NCBI RefSeq assembly: GCF_009193135.1
Contig: NZ_VUKC01000004.1
Span: forward strand, 1 to 64,000
Origin: Georgenia satyanarayanai
GTDB taxonomy: Bacteria; Actinomycetota; Actinomycetes; Actinomycetales; Actinomycetaceae
DNA: 64,000 nucleotides
Direction of reading: 5' to 3'
Shown: positions 8,260 through 17,559 of the stretch, in pieces
How positions within the stretch are numbered: the first letter of the stretch is position 1
How the letters are laid out: every line of letters begins with the position of its first letter
Position numbers and translations under genes: made by a program
Notes under the pieces: model-generated
Seen by the model: the letters and a program-made list of their open reading frames with translations, nothing else
Database searches by the model: none
What the model was told of the DNA's origin: nothing

Positions 8260-9134
8260 CGCAGCTCCGTCGCCCGCGTGCGGGCGGCCGCGGGACGTCC
8301 GGCCGGGACGGCGACTCGCGCGAGGAACCAGATGAGCAGCGCCAGCGCAGCCGGGACGGTCGCCACGAGCAGCCAGCCGACCGGGTCCATCCACGCCGCC
8401 TGGCAGTCCATCCGCAGCAGCGCCGTACCGGCGAAGAAGGCGATGCCCGCGTGGCTGGCCGCGACGGCCGCGCCCGCCGCCGCCAGGACCCGCGCGACGG
8501 AGCGGCGGCGCAGGACGTCCTCACCGACGTCGTCGGCCGCGAAACCGCGGGGTCTGCGCACGACGGCGGTCATCGCGACCACGGCCGCGAGCCCGGTCAT
8601 CACGAGCACCACGGTGAGCGGCCCCGAGTAGAAGCTGCCCGGGTAGGGCCCGGCCCCGCTCGCGGTGCTCCCGCACTGCGCGGCGATCTGACGGCCGGCG
8701 CGCCCCATGTCGTCGGGGGAGGCGGTCGCGGTGGTGAGGGCGAGGGTGGCGAGGTGGACCGCTGTCATCACGCCGACGGCGGTGGCCAGGGTGCGCGGCA
8801 GGAAGTCGGGCACCCGCCGGGGAGCGAGCGAAGCACTGCGGACGCCGGCCGGGCGCCGTGGCCGCACGACGGTCTCGGCGAGCCCCACCCCGCCGACCAT
8901 GAACAGCCCGAGGATCGCGGGGACGAGCATGGTGCCCCGGCCGAGGTCGAGACGGGCGTTGACGAACCAGGCCGTCACCCCGCCGACGGCGAGGGCGGCG
9001 CCCCACGTCAGGCGCACCCAACGCCACTCGTGGTGGGCGTCGACGGCCCCGCGGGCCCGGGAGTGCGCGGCGAGCGCGATCACCGTGAGCAGCAGCGGTC
9101 CGACGAGGAGGGCGAGCAGGGGAGGGAGGGCCAC
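8256..9134 (-). CDS. Multi-pass membrane protein partner of the YtrA-like regulator
   Basis: About 292 aa from GTG 9134, with GGAG at 5 bases. Around seven hydrophobic segments are visible, starting with LPPLLALLVGPLLLTVIALAA, then RLTWGAALAVGGVTAWFVNARL, ILGLFMVGGVGLAE, TAVGVMTAVHLATLAL, LTVVLVMTGLAAVVAMTAVV, AAAGAAVAASHAGIAFFAG and VGWLLVATVPAALALLIWFL. I recognise no named domain. The overlap with the GntR gene (GTGA) and the operator in front suggest an operon controlled by that regulator, perhaps for envelope stress or a compound acting on the membrane, which is inference from the YtrA family. Confidence 0.75.
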   Translation of the reverse strand: MALPPLLALLVGPLLLTVIALAAHSRARGAVDAHHEWRWVRLTWGAALAVGGVTAWFVNARLDLGRGTMLVPAILGLFMVGGVGLAETVVRPRRPAGVRSASLAPRRVPDFLPRTLATAVGVMTAVHLATLALTTATASPDDMGRAGRQIAAQCGSTASGAGPYPGSFYSGPLTVVLVMTGLAAVVAMTAVVRRPRGFAADDVGEDVLRRRSVARVLAAAGAAVAASHAGIAFFAGTALLRMDCQAAWMDPVGWLLVATVPAALALLIWFLARVAVPAGRPAAARTRATELR

Positions 9135-9152
9135 GGGGACTCCAGATACTTG

Positions 9153-9170
9153 TGTCACATGAATGTGACA
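9153..9170. promoter_or_regulatory. Palindromic operator between divergent genes
   Basis: Perfect inverted repeat TGTCACAT-GA-ATGTGACA in the 241-base gap between the divergent membrane-protein/GntR pair and the ABC-transporter operon, 19 bases upstream of GTG 9134. Size and position fit the operator of the YtrA-like regulator encoded at 7882-8259. Which regulator binds is inference. Confidence 0.6.
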
Positions 9171-9194
9171 AGAACCTTCGCGCCCGTCGGCCCG

Positions 9195-9216
9195 TTGTGT
9201 CAAGTGTGTGGCACAA
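9195..9216. promoter_or_regulatory. Second TTGTG..CACAA inverted repeat
   Basis: TTGTGTC (9195-9201) and GGCACAA (9210-9216) form an imperfect inverted repeat that shares its first eight bases TTGTGTCA with the flank of the palindrome at 9153. It may be a second, weaker site for the same regulator, or a site for the ABC operon. It lies 160 bases before the ATG at 9376. Confidence 0.35.
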
Positions 9217-9375
9217 GGCGCGGCCCGGAGCGGCCGAGGCAAACTCCTTCCGTGCCAGCTCACGTTGTGGAAGAACTTGACGCGCACGCCCAGGCGCGGG
9301 ACAGTGGCGACTGGCCCCGGGGGAGCTCGGGGGAGCATGCGAGCGGCGTCGACGCCGTCTGACGGGGAGGTCAGC

Positions 9376-10920
9376 ATGAGGGACATTCACAGGTCATCGG
9401 TCCGCGCGGCGGCAGGGCTCGCGGCGGCGGCGCTCGTCCTTGCCGGCTGCTCCGGCGGCGGCGACGACGGCGGGTCGGACGGCGACGGCGGGGGCGACAC
9501 CCTCGTCGTCGGCGTCACCTCCGACCCGGACACGCTCTTCCCCTGGAAGGCCACGCAGTTCCAGGCCATCGACGTCCTCACCAACCTCTACGGCACGCTC
9601 ACCGAGCTCGACGCCGACCTCGAGGTCGTGCCCGGCCTCGCCGAGGAGTGGGAGGTCTCCGAGGACGGCCTCACGATGACCTTCACCCTGCGCCAGGGCG
9701 TGACCTTCCACGACGGCTCCGACCTCGACGCCGGTGACGTCGTCCACTCCCTCGAGTCGGTCATGGCCGAGGAGACCGCCGCCGTCGCCGCCGCGACCCT
9801 CGGGTCGGTCGAGTCCGTCGAGGCACCCAACCCCTCCACCGTGGTCCTCAGCCTGTCCGCCCCGGACTCCTCGATCCTCGCCGGCCTGGCGAGCGTCAAC
9901 CTCGCGATCCTCTCCTCGGAGGACACCGAGCAGGACCTCACCACCGCCGCCAATGGCACCGGCCCCTTCGAGCTCGGGGACCGCACCCCGAATCAGTCCC
10001 TCACCGTGACGTCCTTCGGCGACTACTGGGGCGGGGCGCCGGAGCTCGAGGCCGTCGAGTTCCGCGTCATCCCCGACGAGACGTCGATCGTCTCGGCGCT
10101 GCAGTCCGGCAACGTCCACCTCGCCGTCTTCGACGACCCGCTCGTCGCCCAGAGCGCGGAGAGCGGCAACGTCGAGATCGCCGAGACGCCGCAGCTCGCC
10201 TACCACGCGCTCCAGCTCAACGGCCGGCAGGCGCCGCTCGACGACGTCAACGTCCGTCTCGCCATCCAGTGCTCCATCGACCGCCAGGAGGTCCTCGACA
10301 CCGCGGCGCAGGGCGCCGGCGAGGTCGTCGGCCCGATCACCTCCCCGGCCTACCTGTCCGACCCGGCCGCCCGGCCGTGCCCCGAGCGGGACTACGACCA
10401 GGCCCGTGAGTACCTCGCCGAGGCCGGCTACGAGGACGGTCTCGAGCTCGACGTCATGGTCTCCCAGGGCGAGTACGCCACCTCGGTCAACGAGGCGCAG
10501 AACATCCAGGCCCAGCTCGCCGAGGCCGGCATCACCGTCAACCTCGAGGTCCTCGAGATCGGCGCGTACGTCGACCGGTGGGTGGCCGCGGACTTCACCG
10601 CCGCCGTCGCCCTCAACGGCGGGCGGCCCGACCCGGAGGGGATGTACGGGCGCTACTTCCCCTCGACGGGCAACCTCAACCAGGTGGCCGGGTACAGCTC
10701 CGACACCCTCGACGAGCTCTTCGCCCAGGGCCGGGAGACCGCCGACCCGGAGGAGCGGCGCGCGATCTACGACGAGGTCTCCCAGGAGCTCGAGGACAAC
10801 GCCGTGTGGATCTGGCTCTTCAGCTCCTACAGCTTCACCGCCACGCAGGCCGACGTCGAGGGCTTCGTCCCGATGGCCAACGGGTCGCTGCAGAGCCTGC
10901 GCGAGACGACCCTGGGCTGA
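9376..10920 (+). CDS. Peptide-type ABC transporter substrate-binding lipoprotein (family 5)
   Basis: 514 aa. The lipoprotein signal ends in LVLAGC with Cys25 as the lipidated residue, followed by a Gly/Asp-rich linker and the mature family 5 binding protein (LTELDADLEVVPGLAEEWEV, then TFTLRQGVTFHDGSDLDAGDVVHSL). The start ATG has GGGAGG at 5 bases. Such proteins capture peptides or muropeptides outside the membrane and deliver them to the two permeases encoded just downstream. Because anhydro-MurNAc kinase and a beta-lactamase-fold hydrolase share the operon, the ligand may be a wall muropeptide; that part is inference. Confidence 0.9.
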   Translation: MRDIHRSSVRAAAGLAAAALVLAGCSGGGDDGGSDGDGGGDTLVVGVTSDPDTLFPWKATQFQAIDVLTNLYGTLTELDADLEVVPGLAEEWEVSEDGLTMTFTLRQGVTFHDGSDLDAGDVVHSLESVMAEETAAVAAATLGSVESVEAPNPSTVVLSLSAPDSSILAGLASVNLAILSSEDTEQDLTTAANGTGPFELGDRTPNQSLTVTSFGDYWGGAPELEAVEFRVIPDETSIVSALQSGNVHLAVFDDPLVAQSAESGNVEIAETPQLAYHALQLNGRQAPLDDVNVRLAIQCSIDRQEVLDTAAQGAGEVVGPITSPAYLSDPAARPCPERDYDQAREYLAEAGYEDGLELDVMVSQGEYATSVNEAQNIQAQLAEAGITVNLEVLEIGAYVDRWVAADFTAAVALNGGRPDPEGMYGRYFPSTGNLNQVAGYSSDTLDELFAQGRETADPEERRAIYDEVSQELEDNAVWIWLFSSYSFTATQADVEGFVPMANGSLQSLRETTLG

Positions 10921-10928
10921 CCGCCGGC

Positions 10929-11897
10929 ATGCGCGTCGTCCTCCGTCACCCGGTGCTGCGCCGGGTCCTCGAGGCCCTGGGCACCCTGCTCGGCGTCGCC
11001 GTCCTCGTCTTCCTCATGATGCGGGCGCTGCCGGGGGACCAGATCACCGCGTCCCTCGGCACCGAGGCGGCGGCGCTCACCCCGTCGCAGCGGGAGGCGC
11101 TCGAGGCGTACTACGGGCTCGACCAGCCGCTCGTCGTCCAGTTCTTCACGTGGCTGGGCAACGTCCTCACCGGCAACCTCGGCGTCTCCACCCGCACCGG
11201 GCAGTCGGTGCTCGAGATGACGACGGCGTCCCTCCCGGTGACGATCGAGCTCGCCGTCCTCTCCACGATCCTCGGCATCGCGATCGGCGTCCCGCTGGCC
11301 ATCTGGTCCGCCTCGAAGCCGAACTCGGTGCGCGACGCGAGCGGGCAGCTCGTCGGCCTCGCCGGCCTGTCGATCCCGGCCTTCCTGCTCGCCTCGGTGC
11401 TCCTCGCAACGTCGGCGCGCTTCCTCGGCTACAACCCCAACGCCGAGCAGTTCGCCACCCTCCTCAGCGACCCGTGGCTCAACCTCCAGCAGATGCTCAT
11501 GCCCGCGCTCGTCCTCGGCTTCGGGCTGGCCGCGCCGATCATGCGCACGGCCCGCTCGGCGATCCTCGAGGTCCAGACCCAGGACTTCGTCCGCACCGCC
11601 CGCGGCAAGGGCGTCAGACCCCGCGTGGTCCAGCTGCGCCACGTGCTGCGCAACGCCACCGTCCCCATCCTCACGATGACCGGCATCCAGTTCGGCTACC
11701 TGCTCGGCGGGGCGGTCGTCGTCGAGGAGGTCTTCTCCGTGCCCGGGATCGGGCGCCAGGTGCTCACCGGCATGCACCAGCAGGAGTTCGCCCTCGTGCA
11801 GAGCACGGTCCTCGTCATCGCGCTGTCCTTCGTCCTCGTCAACCTGCTCACTGACGTCCTCTACCGCGTCGTCGACCCGAGGGTGAGGCAGACATGA
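10929..11897 (+). CDS. ABC transporter permease, DppB type
   Basis: 322 aa, starting 9 bases after the binding-protein stop. The first helix (residues about 10-30) is followed by a periplasmic region with ALEAYYGLDQPLVVQFFTWL and GNVLTGNLGVS, the hallmark of DppB/OppB permeases. About six helices follow, with the EAA loop RTARGKGVRPRVVQLRHVLRNA that docks on the ATPases. Its last codons overlap the next permease (ATGA at 11894), showing translational coupling. Confidence 0.92.
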   Translation: MRVVLRHPVLRRVLEALGTLLGVAVLVFLMMRALPGDQITASLGTEAAALTPSQREALEAYYGLDQPLVVQFFTWLGNVLTGNLGVSTRTGQSVLEMTTASLPVTIELAVLSTILGIAIGVPLAIWSASKPNSVRDASGQLVGLAGLSIPAFLLASVLLATSARFLGYNPNAEQFATLLSDPWLNLQQMLMPALVLGFGLAAPIMRTARSAILEVQTQDFVRTARGKGVRPRVVQLRHVLRNATVPILTMTGIQFGYLLGGAVVVEEVFSVPGIGRQVLTGMHQQEFALVQSTVLVIALSFVLVNLLTDVLYRVVDPRVRQT

Positions 11898-12775
11898 CCG
11901 CCGAGATCACCGCCGACGTCCCCGTCCGCAGCCGCCGTCTCGGTGGCGCGGTCAAGCGGGTGCTCGCCAGCCGCAACGGGCTGGTCGGCGCGTTCCTCAC
12001 CGTGCTCGTCGTCGGCATCGCGCTCGCCGCGACCCTCGGCGTGTTCGGCGACCCGGTCGCGCAGGACCCTGCTGTGCGGATGCAGGGGCCGTCCGGTGAG
12101 CACTGGTTCGGCACCGACCAGTTCGGCCGCGACGTCTTCGCCCGCGCCGCCGCCGGCGCCGCGAACTCGCTGCGCATCGCGGTCGTCGCGGTCGCCTTCG
12201 CCACCCTCGTGGGCACCGCCGCGGGGCTGGTGGCGGGCTACTTCGGCGGCTGGTCGGGGCGCGCGATCCTCGGGATGACGAACGTCCTGTTCGCCTTCCC
12301 GCCGCTGCTCCTCGCGCTCGCGCTCGCTGCCGCCGTCTCCCGCAGCTGGCTCACCATCGCCGTCGCGATCGCCATCGTCTACACCCCGATCTTCGTCCGC
12401 GTCACCCGCGGGCCGGTGCTCTCGCTGCGCGAGGCGGAGTTCGTCAAGGCCGGCACCGTGCTCGGCTTCCCGACGGCGCGGATCCTGCTGCGGCACGTGC
12501 TGCCGAGCATCACCGCGATCGTCATCGTCCAGGTCACGCTCTCGCTGTCCTGGGCGGTGCTCACCGAGGCCTCGCTCAGCTTCCTCGGGCTCGGCACCCC
12601 ACCGCCCACGCCGTCGCTCGGGTCGATGGTCCTCGAGGCCCGCTCCCTCGTGACGACGGCCTGGTGGACCATGGCCGCGCCGGGCGCCGTCATCGTCCTC
12701 CTCGTCGTCGGCCTCAACCTCCTCGGTGACGGCCTGCGCGACGCCCTCGACCCGAAGAACGAAGGGAACCGATGA
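11894..12775 (+). CDS. ABC transporter permease, DppC type
   Basis: 293 aa. The N-terminal helix is followed by the external motif [20 protein letters not shown], diagnostic of DppC/OppC permeases, then [27 protein letters not shown] and the EAA loop [25 protein letters not shown]. It pairs with the DppB-type permease it overlaps. Its stop overlaps the anmK start through ATGA at 12772, so the kinase is made in step with the transporter. Confidence 0.92.
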   Translation: MTAEITADVPVRSRRLGGAVKRVLASRNGLVGAFLTVLVVGIALAATLGVFGDPVAQDPAVRMQGPSGEHWFGTDQFGRDVFARAAAGAANSLRIAVVAVAFATLVGTAAGLVAGYFGGWSGRAILGMTNVLFAFPPLLLALALAAAVSRSWLTIAVAIAIVYTPIFVRVTRGPVLSLREAEFVKAGTVLGFPTARILLRHVLPSITAIVIVQVTLSLSWAVLTEASLSFLGLGTPPPTPSLGSMVLEARSLVTTAWWTMAAPGAVIVLLVVGLNLLGDGLRDALDPKNEGNR

Positions 12776-13959
12776 GAGTCCTCGGCATGATCTCCGGCAC
12801 CTCCCACGACGGCATCGACGTCGCCGTCGTCGACTACGACGACGACGGCGCGGGGGCCCTGGTCGGCACCGTCCTGCACACGGGGAGCGCGGCGTACGAG
12901 CCCGGGCTGCGCGCCCGGCTGCTCGCTGCGCTGCCGCCCGCCGGGACGACGCTCGCCGAGGTGTGCGAGCTCGACACGCTCATCGGGCAGGCCTTCGCCG
13001 CGGCCGCGGCGGACGCGATCGCGGCGGCCGGGCCGGTCGACCTCATCTGCTCCCACGGGCAGACCGTCTACCACTGGGTGGAGGGCAGGAAGGCGCTCGG
13101 GACGCTGCAGCTCGGGCAGCCGGCGTGGGTCGCGGAGGCCACCGGCGTGCCGGTGGTGGCGGACGTGCGGGCGCGTGACGTCGCGGCGGGCGGGCACGGC
13201 GCGCCGCTCGTCTCCTTCCTCGACTCCCTCGTGCTGGCCGACGGCGAGGGGACCGCGGCGGCGCTCAACCTCGGCGGGATCGCCAACATCACCGTCGTCG
13301 GCCCGCTGGGGGTGCTCGCCTACGACACCGGGCCCGCCAACGCGCTGCTCGACGTCGCCGTCCTCGACCGCGACGCCCACCCGGCCGGCTACGACGCGGG
13401 CGGCGCGATCGCCGCGACCGGCACGGTGGACACCGAGCTGCTCGCGCTGCTGCTCCGCGAGGACTACTACGCCCAGCCGGCCCCCAAGAGCACCGGCAAG
13501 GAGCTCTTTCACGCCGGCTACCTCCGGGCGGCGCTGGGAGAGCACGGCCGCGAGCTCAGCACCCCGGACCTGCTCGCCACCCTCACCGCGCTCACCGCCC
13601 GCACCGTGGCGGACCAGCTGCGCGCTCACGGCGTCACCCGGGTGCTCGCCTCCGGGGGCGGCGCCGCGAACCCGACGATGCTGCGCATGCTCGCCGAGGA
13701 GGTCCCCGGCGTCGAGGTGCTCACCACCGACGTGCTGGGCCTCCCGGCCGACGCGAAGGAGGCGATCGCCTTCGCCCTCTTCGGCTGGTGCACCGCCCAC
13801 GGCCTGCCCGCGACGGTGCCCTCGGCCACCGGTGCGCGCGGCGCCCGGATCCTCGGCAGCATCACGCCGGGGGACGGGCCGCTGCGCCTGCCCACGCCGG
13901 CCGCGCAGGCGCCGCGCACCCTGCGGTTGCGGACCCCGGGAGGCGACGATGACCGCTGA
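12772..13959 (+). CDS. anmK: Anhydro-N-acetylmuramic acid kinase
   Basis: 395 aa, the usual length for AnmK. The phosphate loop [17 protein letters not shown] (residues 5-21) is the AnmK version of the sugar-kinase/actin-fold motif. [33 protein letters not shown] and the C-terminal [11 protein letters not shown] are also family blocks. The enzyme opens the 1,6-anhydro ring of anhMurNAc and phosphorylates it to MurNAc-6-P in the cytosol, recycling peptidoglycan sugar. It lies between the permease and ATPase genes of an ABC importer, overlapping both neighbours, which strongly suggests that the importer brings in wall fragments. A MurNAc-6-P etherase (MurQ) is not seen in the window. Confidence 0.92.
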   Translation: MRVLGMISGTSHDGIDVAVVDYDDDGAGALVGTVLHTGSAAYEPGLRARLLAALPPAGTTLAEVCELDTLIGQAFAAAAADAIAAAGPVDLICSHGQTVYHWVEGRKALGTLQLGQPAWVAEATGVPVVADVRARDVAAGGHGAPLVSFLDSLVLADGEGTAAALNLGGIANITVVGPLGVLAYDTGPANALLDVAVLDRDAHPAGYDAGGAIAATGTVDTELLALLLREDYYAQPAPKSTGKELFHAGYLRAALGEHGRELSTPDLLATLTALTARTVADQLRAHGVTRVLASGGGAANPTMLRMLAEEVPGVEVLTTDVLGLPADAKEAIAFALFGWCTAHGLPATVPSATGARGARILGSITPGDGPLRLPTPAAQAPRTLRLRTPGGDDDR

Positions 13960-14920
13960 CGTGCTCCTCGACGTTCAGGACCTGCGGGTGAGCGCCCGCG
14001 GGAGGGACGACGTCGAGATCGTGCACGGCGTCGACCTCCAGCTGCGGCGGGGGGAGATCGTCGGCGTCGTGGGGGAGAGCGGCTCGGGCAAGTCGCTCAC
14101 CATGCTCGCGCTCATGCGGCTGCTGTCCCGGCCGCTGGAGATCAGCGGCGGCAGCGTGACCTTCCAGGGCCGCGACCTCGCCGGCCTGCGCGAGGAGGAG
14201 ATCCGCGACCTGCGCGGTCGCGAGATCGCCATGGTGTACCAGGACCCGATGACCTCCCTCAACCCGCTCATGCGGGTGGGGGACCAGGTGGTCGAGGCGT
14301 TGCGCGCGCACGGGGTGCCGAAGGCCGAGGCGCGGGAGCGCTGCGTCGAGCTCTTCGCCCGGGTGGGCATCCCCGACCCGACGCGCACCGTGCGCGCCTA
14401 CCCGCACGAGTTCTCCGGCGGGATGCGCCAGCGCGTCATCATCGCGATGGCCCTCGCGCTGCGGCCCACCCTGCTCATCGCCGACGAGCCGACGACCGCG
14501 CTCGACGTCACCATCCAGCAGCAGATCCTCGCGCTCGTCGCCGAGCTGCAGGCCGAGCTGGGGATGATGACGATCTGGGTGACCCACGACCTCGGCGTCG
14601 TCGCGCGGCTCGTCCAGCGCGTCGTCGTCATGTACGCGGGGCGAGTGGTGGAGGACGCGCCGGTCGAGCGGCTCTTCGCCGCCCCACAGCACCCCTACAC
14701 CGAGCGGCTGCTCGCCTCGCTGCCCAACCCGGCCGACGACGAGCGGCCCGCCCTCGCGCAGATCCCCGGCCGCCCGGCGCTGCCCACCGACGACATCGAG
14801 GGCTGCCCGTTCCGGCCGCGCTGCCCGCAGGCGCGCGACGTGTGCCTCGAGGAGCCGCCGCTCATCCGGCGTGGGGGCAGCCTCACCCGGTGCTGGGTGC
14901 CCCCGGAGGAGTGGACCTGA
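13949..14920 (+). CDS. ABC transporter ATPase, DppD/OppD type
   Basis: 323 aa, ATG overlapping the anmK 3' end by 11 bases. Walker A is GESGSGKS, the signature is FSGGMRQR, Walker B is [12 protein letters not shown] and the switch His is in WVTHDLGVV. The C-terminal oligopeptide-type extension carries the Cys cluster [14 protein letters not shown], expected of this subfamily. It energises uptake with the second ATPase encoded next. Confidence 0.93.
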   Translation: MTADVLLDVQDLRVSARGRDDVEIVHGVDLQLRRGEIVGVVGESGSGKSLTMLALMRLLSRPLEISGGSVTFQGRDLAGLREEEIRDLRGREIAMVYQDPMTSLNPLMRVGDQVVEALRAHGVPKAEARERCVELFARVGIPDPTRTVRAYPHEFSGGMRQRVIIAMALALRPTLLIADEPTTALDVTIQQQILALVAELQAELGMMTIWVTHDLGVVARLVQRVVVMYAGRVVEDAPVERLFAAPQHPYTERLLASLPNPADDERPALAQIPGRPALPTDDIEGCPFRPRCPQARDVCLEEPPLIRRGGSLTRCWVPPEEWT

Positions 14921-15924
14921 TGCTCGAAGCGGTCGACCTCGTCAAGCACTACCCGGTGCGCGGCTCGCGCGACCCGGGCGCCGTCGTCCACGCGCTCCAC
15001 GGCGTGTCCCTCACCCTGCGGCCGGGACGGACGCTGGGGATCGTCGGGGAGTCCGGGTGCGGGAAGTCGACGCTGGCCAAGGTGCTCGTCCGGCTCGAGG
15101 ACCCGACGTCGGGGCAGGTGCTGCTCGACGGCACCGACATCACAGCGCTGCGCGGCCAGGCGCTGCGGGAGCAGCGGCGGCGGATCCAGATGGTCTTCCA
15201 GGACCCGAACGCCTCGCTCAACCCGCGCCGCACCGTGGGGCAGACGCTCACCGAGGTGCTCGAGGTGCACCGCATCGGCACCTCCCGCAACCGGCGGCAG
15301 CGGGTGCGCGAGCTGCTCGATATGGTGGGGCTGAGCGACGTCTTCGCCGAGCGGTTCCCGCACCAGATGTCCGGTGGGCAGCGGCAGCGGGTGGGGATCG
15401 CGCGGGCGCTCGCGGTGGACCCCTCGATCGTGCTGCTCGACGAGCCGGTCTCCGCGCTCGACGTGTCCGTGCGGGCGGAGGTGATGAACCTGCTCGTGCG
15501 GCTGCGCGACGAGCTCGACCTGTCCTACGTGTTCATCAGCCACGACGTCGCGATGGTGCGGCAGATCAGCGACGACGTCGGAGTCATGTACCTCGGCAAG
15601 GTGGTGGAGATCGGGCCGTGGAAGCCGGTGCTCGACGAGCCGCTCCACCCCTACACCCACGGCCTGCGCGGCGCGGTGCCGGTACCCGACCCGAGCGTCG
15701 CGCAGCCGATCTCCGCGACGGTGGTGGGGGAGGTGCCCAACCCGGCCGACCCGCCGAGCGGCTGCACCTTCCACCCGCGCTGCCCGCTGCGCGAGGACGT
15801 GTGCGTGGCGCAGGTGCCGCCGCTGACCGACGGGGGGACGCCGCACCCGGTGGCGTGCCACGTGGCGCAGCGCGAGGGCGGGCGGATGCCGCTGATTCTG
15901 GGCCGTGCCGAGCCGGCGCGGTGA
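14920..15924 (+). CDS. ABC transporter ATPase, DppF/OppF type
   Basis: 334 aa. The start overlaps the previous stop by one base (TGATG). Walker A GESGCGKST, signature MSGGQRQR, Walker B VLLDEPVSALD and His in FISHDVAMV are intact, and the C-terminus again has a Cys cluster (CTFHPRCPLREDVC). It completes the five-component importer encoded with anmK. Confidence 0.93.
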   Translation: MLEAVDLVKHYPVRGSRDPGAVVHALHGVSLTLRPGRTLGIVGESGCGKSTLAKVLVRLEDPTSGQVLLDGTDITALRGQALREQRRRIQMVFQDPNASLNPRRTVGQTLTEVLEVHRIGTSRNRRQRVRELLDMVGLSDVFAERFPHQMSGGQRQRVGIARALAVDPSIVLLDEPVSALDVSVRAEVMNLLVRLRDELDLSYVFISHDVAMVRQISDDVGVMYLGKVVEIGPWKPVLDEPLHPYTHGLRGAVPVPDPSVAQPISATVVGEVPNPADPPSGCTFHPRCPLREDVCVAQVPPLTDGGTPHPVACHVAQREGGRMPLILGRAEPAR

Positions 15925-15971
15925 GATGACGGCGCCGCCGGCCGGCGGACGCCCCGACGGAGGAGGAAGCA

Positions 15972-17543
15972 ATGAGGCTGACACGAGCGACGACGGCGCG
16001 AGCGGTGGCACTGCTCGCGGTACCGGCACTGGCCCTCGCGATGGGCGCACCTGCCGTGGCTGAGACGGACGCGCCGCCCGAGGGGCAGGTGGTGCTCAGC
16101 CTGTCCGCCGAGCCGCGGGACAAGGACGAGCAGAGCGCGACGTTCTACTCCCCGCACGGCTACGCGACGCTGCGGCTGGCGGCCGAGGGCCGGGCAGCGG
16201 GGCAGGTGCGCGTCAACGGTGAGGTGGTGCCGGGGGCGGCGGCCGCGCTCGCCCGCGGGAGGGACGCCGTCGTCGACGTGTCGCAGATGGTCGAGGCGGG
16301 GGAGAACACGGTGGAGGTGCGGCTCGTGCGCGGGGACGCGTACGTGAGCGTCGACTTCCCCGAGCTCGTCGACGTCGACCCGGCCGACGTGGGTGTGGAC
16401 CCGGCGGTCCTCGCGCGGATCGACGCGGCGGTGGAGAGCCGGCTCGGGCTGGAGGACACCGACCGGTACACCGGCGCCGTCGCGCTCGTGGCGCACCGGG
16501 GGCAGGTGGTCTACGAGAAGGCCTTCGGGGACGCGCAGACGCACGACGGCGCCGACCTGCTGGCCGAGCCGCGGCCCGCGACGGTGGACACGATGTTCGA
16601 CATGGCCTCGATCACCAAGGTCGAGGCGACGACGGCAGCGGTCATGCGGCTCGTCGACGAGGGCCGGCTCGACCTCGACTCGCGACTGGACGAGCACCTG
16701 CCCGCGTTCGACGACGAGAAGGGCGCGATCACCGTCCGCCAGCTCATCACGCACCGGTCGGGGCTGTGGGAGTGGCAGCCGACGTACCTGCACGGGCGCA
16801 ACCAGGAGGAGGTGCTCGAGTTCCTCACCGGGCTCGACCTGCGCTACGAGACCGGTAGCCAGCGGCGGTACTCGGACATCGGGTTTATGCTGCTCGGCGT
16901 CATTGTCGAGCAGGTGAGCGGGCAGCCGCTGGACGAGTACGTGCGCGAGCACGTCCACGAGCCGCTCGGGATGACCGACACGATGTTCCGGCCCGACCCG
17001 GCGCTGCGCGACCGCATCGCCGCGACCTCGCTGGGCAACTCTTACGAGTACACGATGATCGACACGGGCAGCCCGTACCCAATCGTCGGCGACCTCTCCC
17101 CGGAGGAGTTCACGGACTGGCGGGACTACACGCTCGTGGGGGAGGTCAACGACGGGAACGCCTGGTACGGCTGGGAGGGCGTGGCCGGGCACGCCGGCCT
17201 GTTCTCGACGGCGCGGGACCTGGCGATCTACGGGCAGACGCTCGTCAACGGCGGCGGCTACGGGAACGCGCAGCTTGCCTCGGCTGAGACGGTGGCGCAG
17301 TTCCTTGAGCCGCAGTACGACAGCGGGCAGGTGCTCGGCTTCTGGTCCGACCGGCTCTCCTTCGCCGACCTGCCCGGCGGGTACGGGCACAACGGGTTCA
17401 CCGGGACGGAGTTCCTCTTCGACCCGGAGCGGGAGCTCGTGGTCGTGCTGCTCACCAACCGGCTGCACCCGGACCGGGGGCCTGCAAGCATCACCGCTGT
17501 GTGGCAGGAGGTGGTGCGGGCGGCGTTGGAGGTGGCGGGCTGA
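15972..17543 (+). CDS. Secreted beta-lactamase-fold serine hydrolase (possible muropeptide amidase)
   Basis: 523 aa. A signal peptide (residues 1 to about 30, ending AVAETD) precedes an N-terminal beta-rich region (about 35-135) and the beta-lactamase/PBP4*-type domain. Ser213-Ile-Thr-Lys216 in FDMASITKVE is the catalytic SxxK, YSDIGFMLLG the Tyr motif and GYGHNGFTGT the third motif. Bacillus AmiE (YbbE), an N-acetylmuramyl-L-alanine amidase of muropeptide rescue, belongs to the same fold family, and the adjacent anmK/importer makes a similar task attractive here; the exact reaction is inference. It begins 47 bases after the ATPase gene, with a GC palindrome (15935-15948) in the gap. The enzyme could also be an esterase or carboxypeptidase. 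Confidence 0.8.
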   Translation: MRLTRATTARAVALLAVPALALAMGAPAVAETDAPPEGQVVLSLSAEPRDKDEQSATFYSPHGYATLRLAAEGRAAGQVRVNGEVVPGAAAALARGRDAVVDVSQMVEAGENTVEVRLVRGDAYVSVDFPELVDVDPADVGVDPAVLARIDAAVESRLGLEDTDRYTGAVALVAHRGQVVYEKAFGDAQTHDGADLLAEPRPATVDTMFDMASITKVEATTAAVMRLVDEGRLDLDSRLDEHLPAFDDEKGAITVRQLITHRSGLWEWQPTYLHGRNQEEVLEFLTGLDLRYETGSQRRYSDIGFMLLGVIVEQVSGQPLDEYVREHVHEPLGMTDTMFRPDPALRDRIAATSLGNSYEYTMIDTGSPYPIVGDLSPEEFTDWRDYTLVGEVNDGNAWYGWEGVAGHAGLFSTARDLAIYGQTLVNGGGYGNAQLASAETVAQFLEPQYDSGQVLGFWSDRLSFADLPGGYGHNGFTGTEFLFDPERELVVVLLTNRLHPDRGPASITAVWQEVVRAALEVAG

Positions 17544-17559
17544 CACAGGGCGCTCGCGC

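Noticed and set aside
15935-15948. Operon terminator between the ATPase and hydrolase genes
   Set aside because: A 14-base GC palindrome without loop; too short to call, and the spacing suggests read-through.
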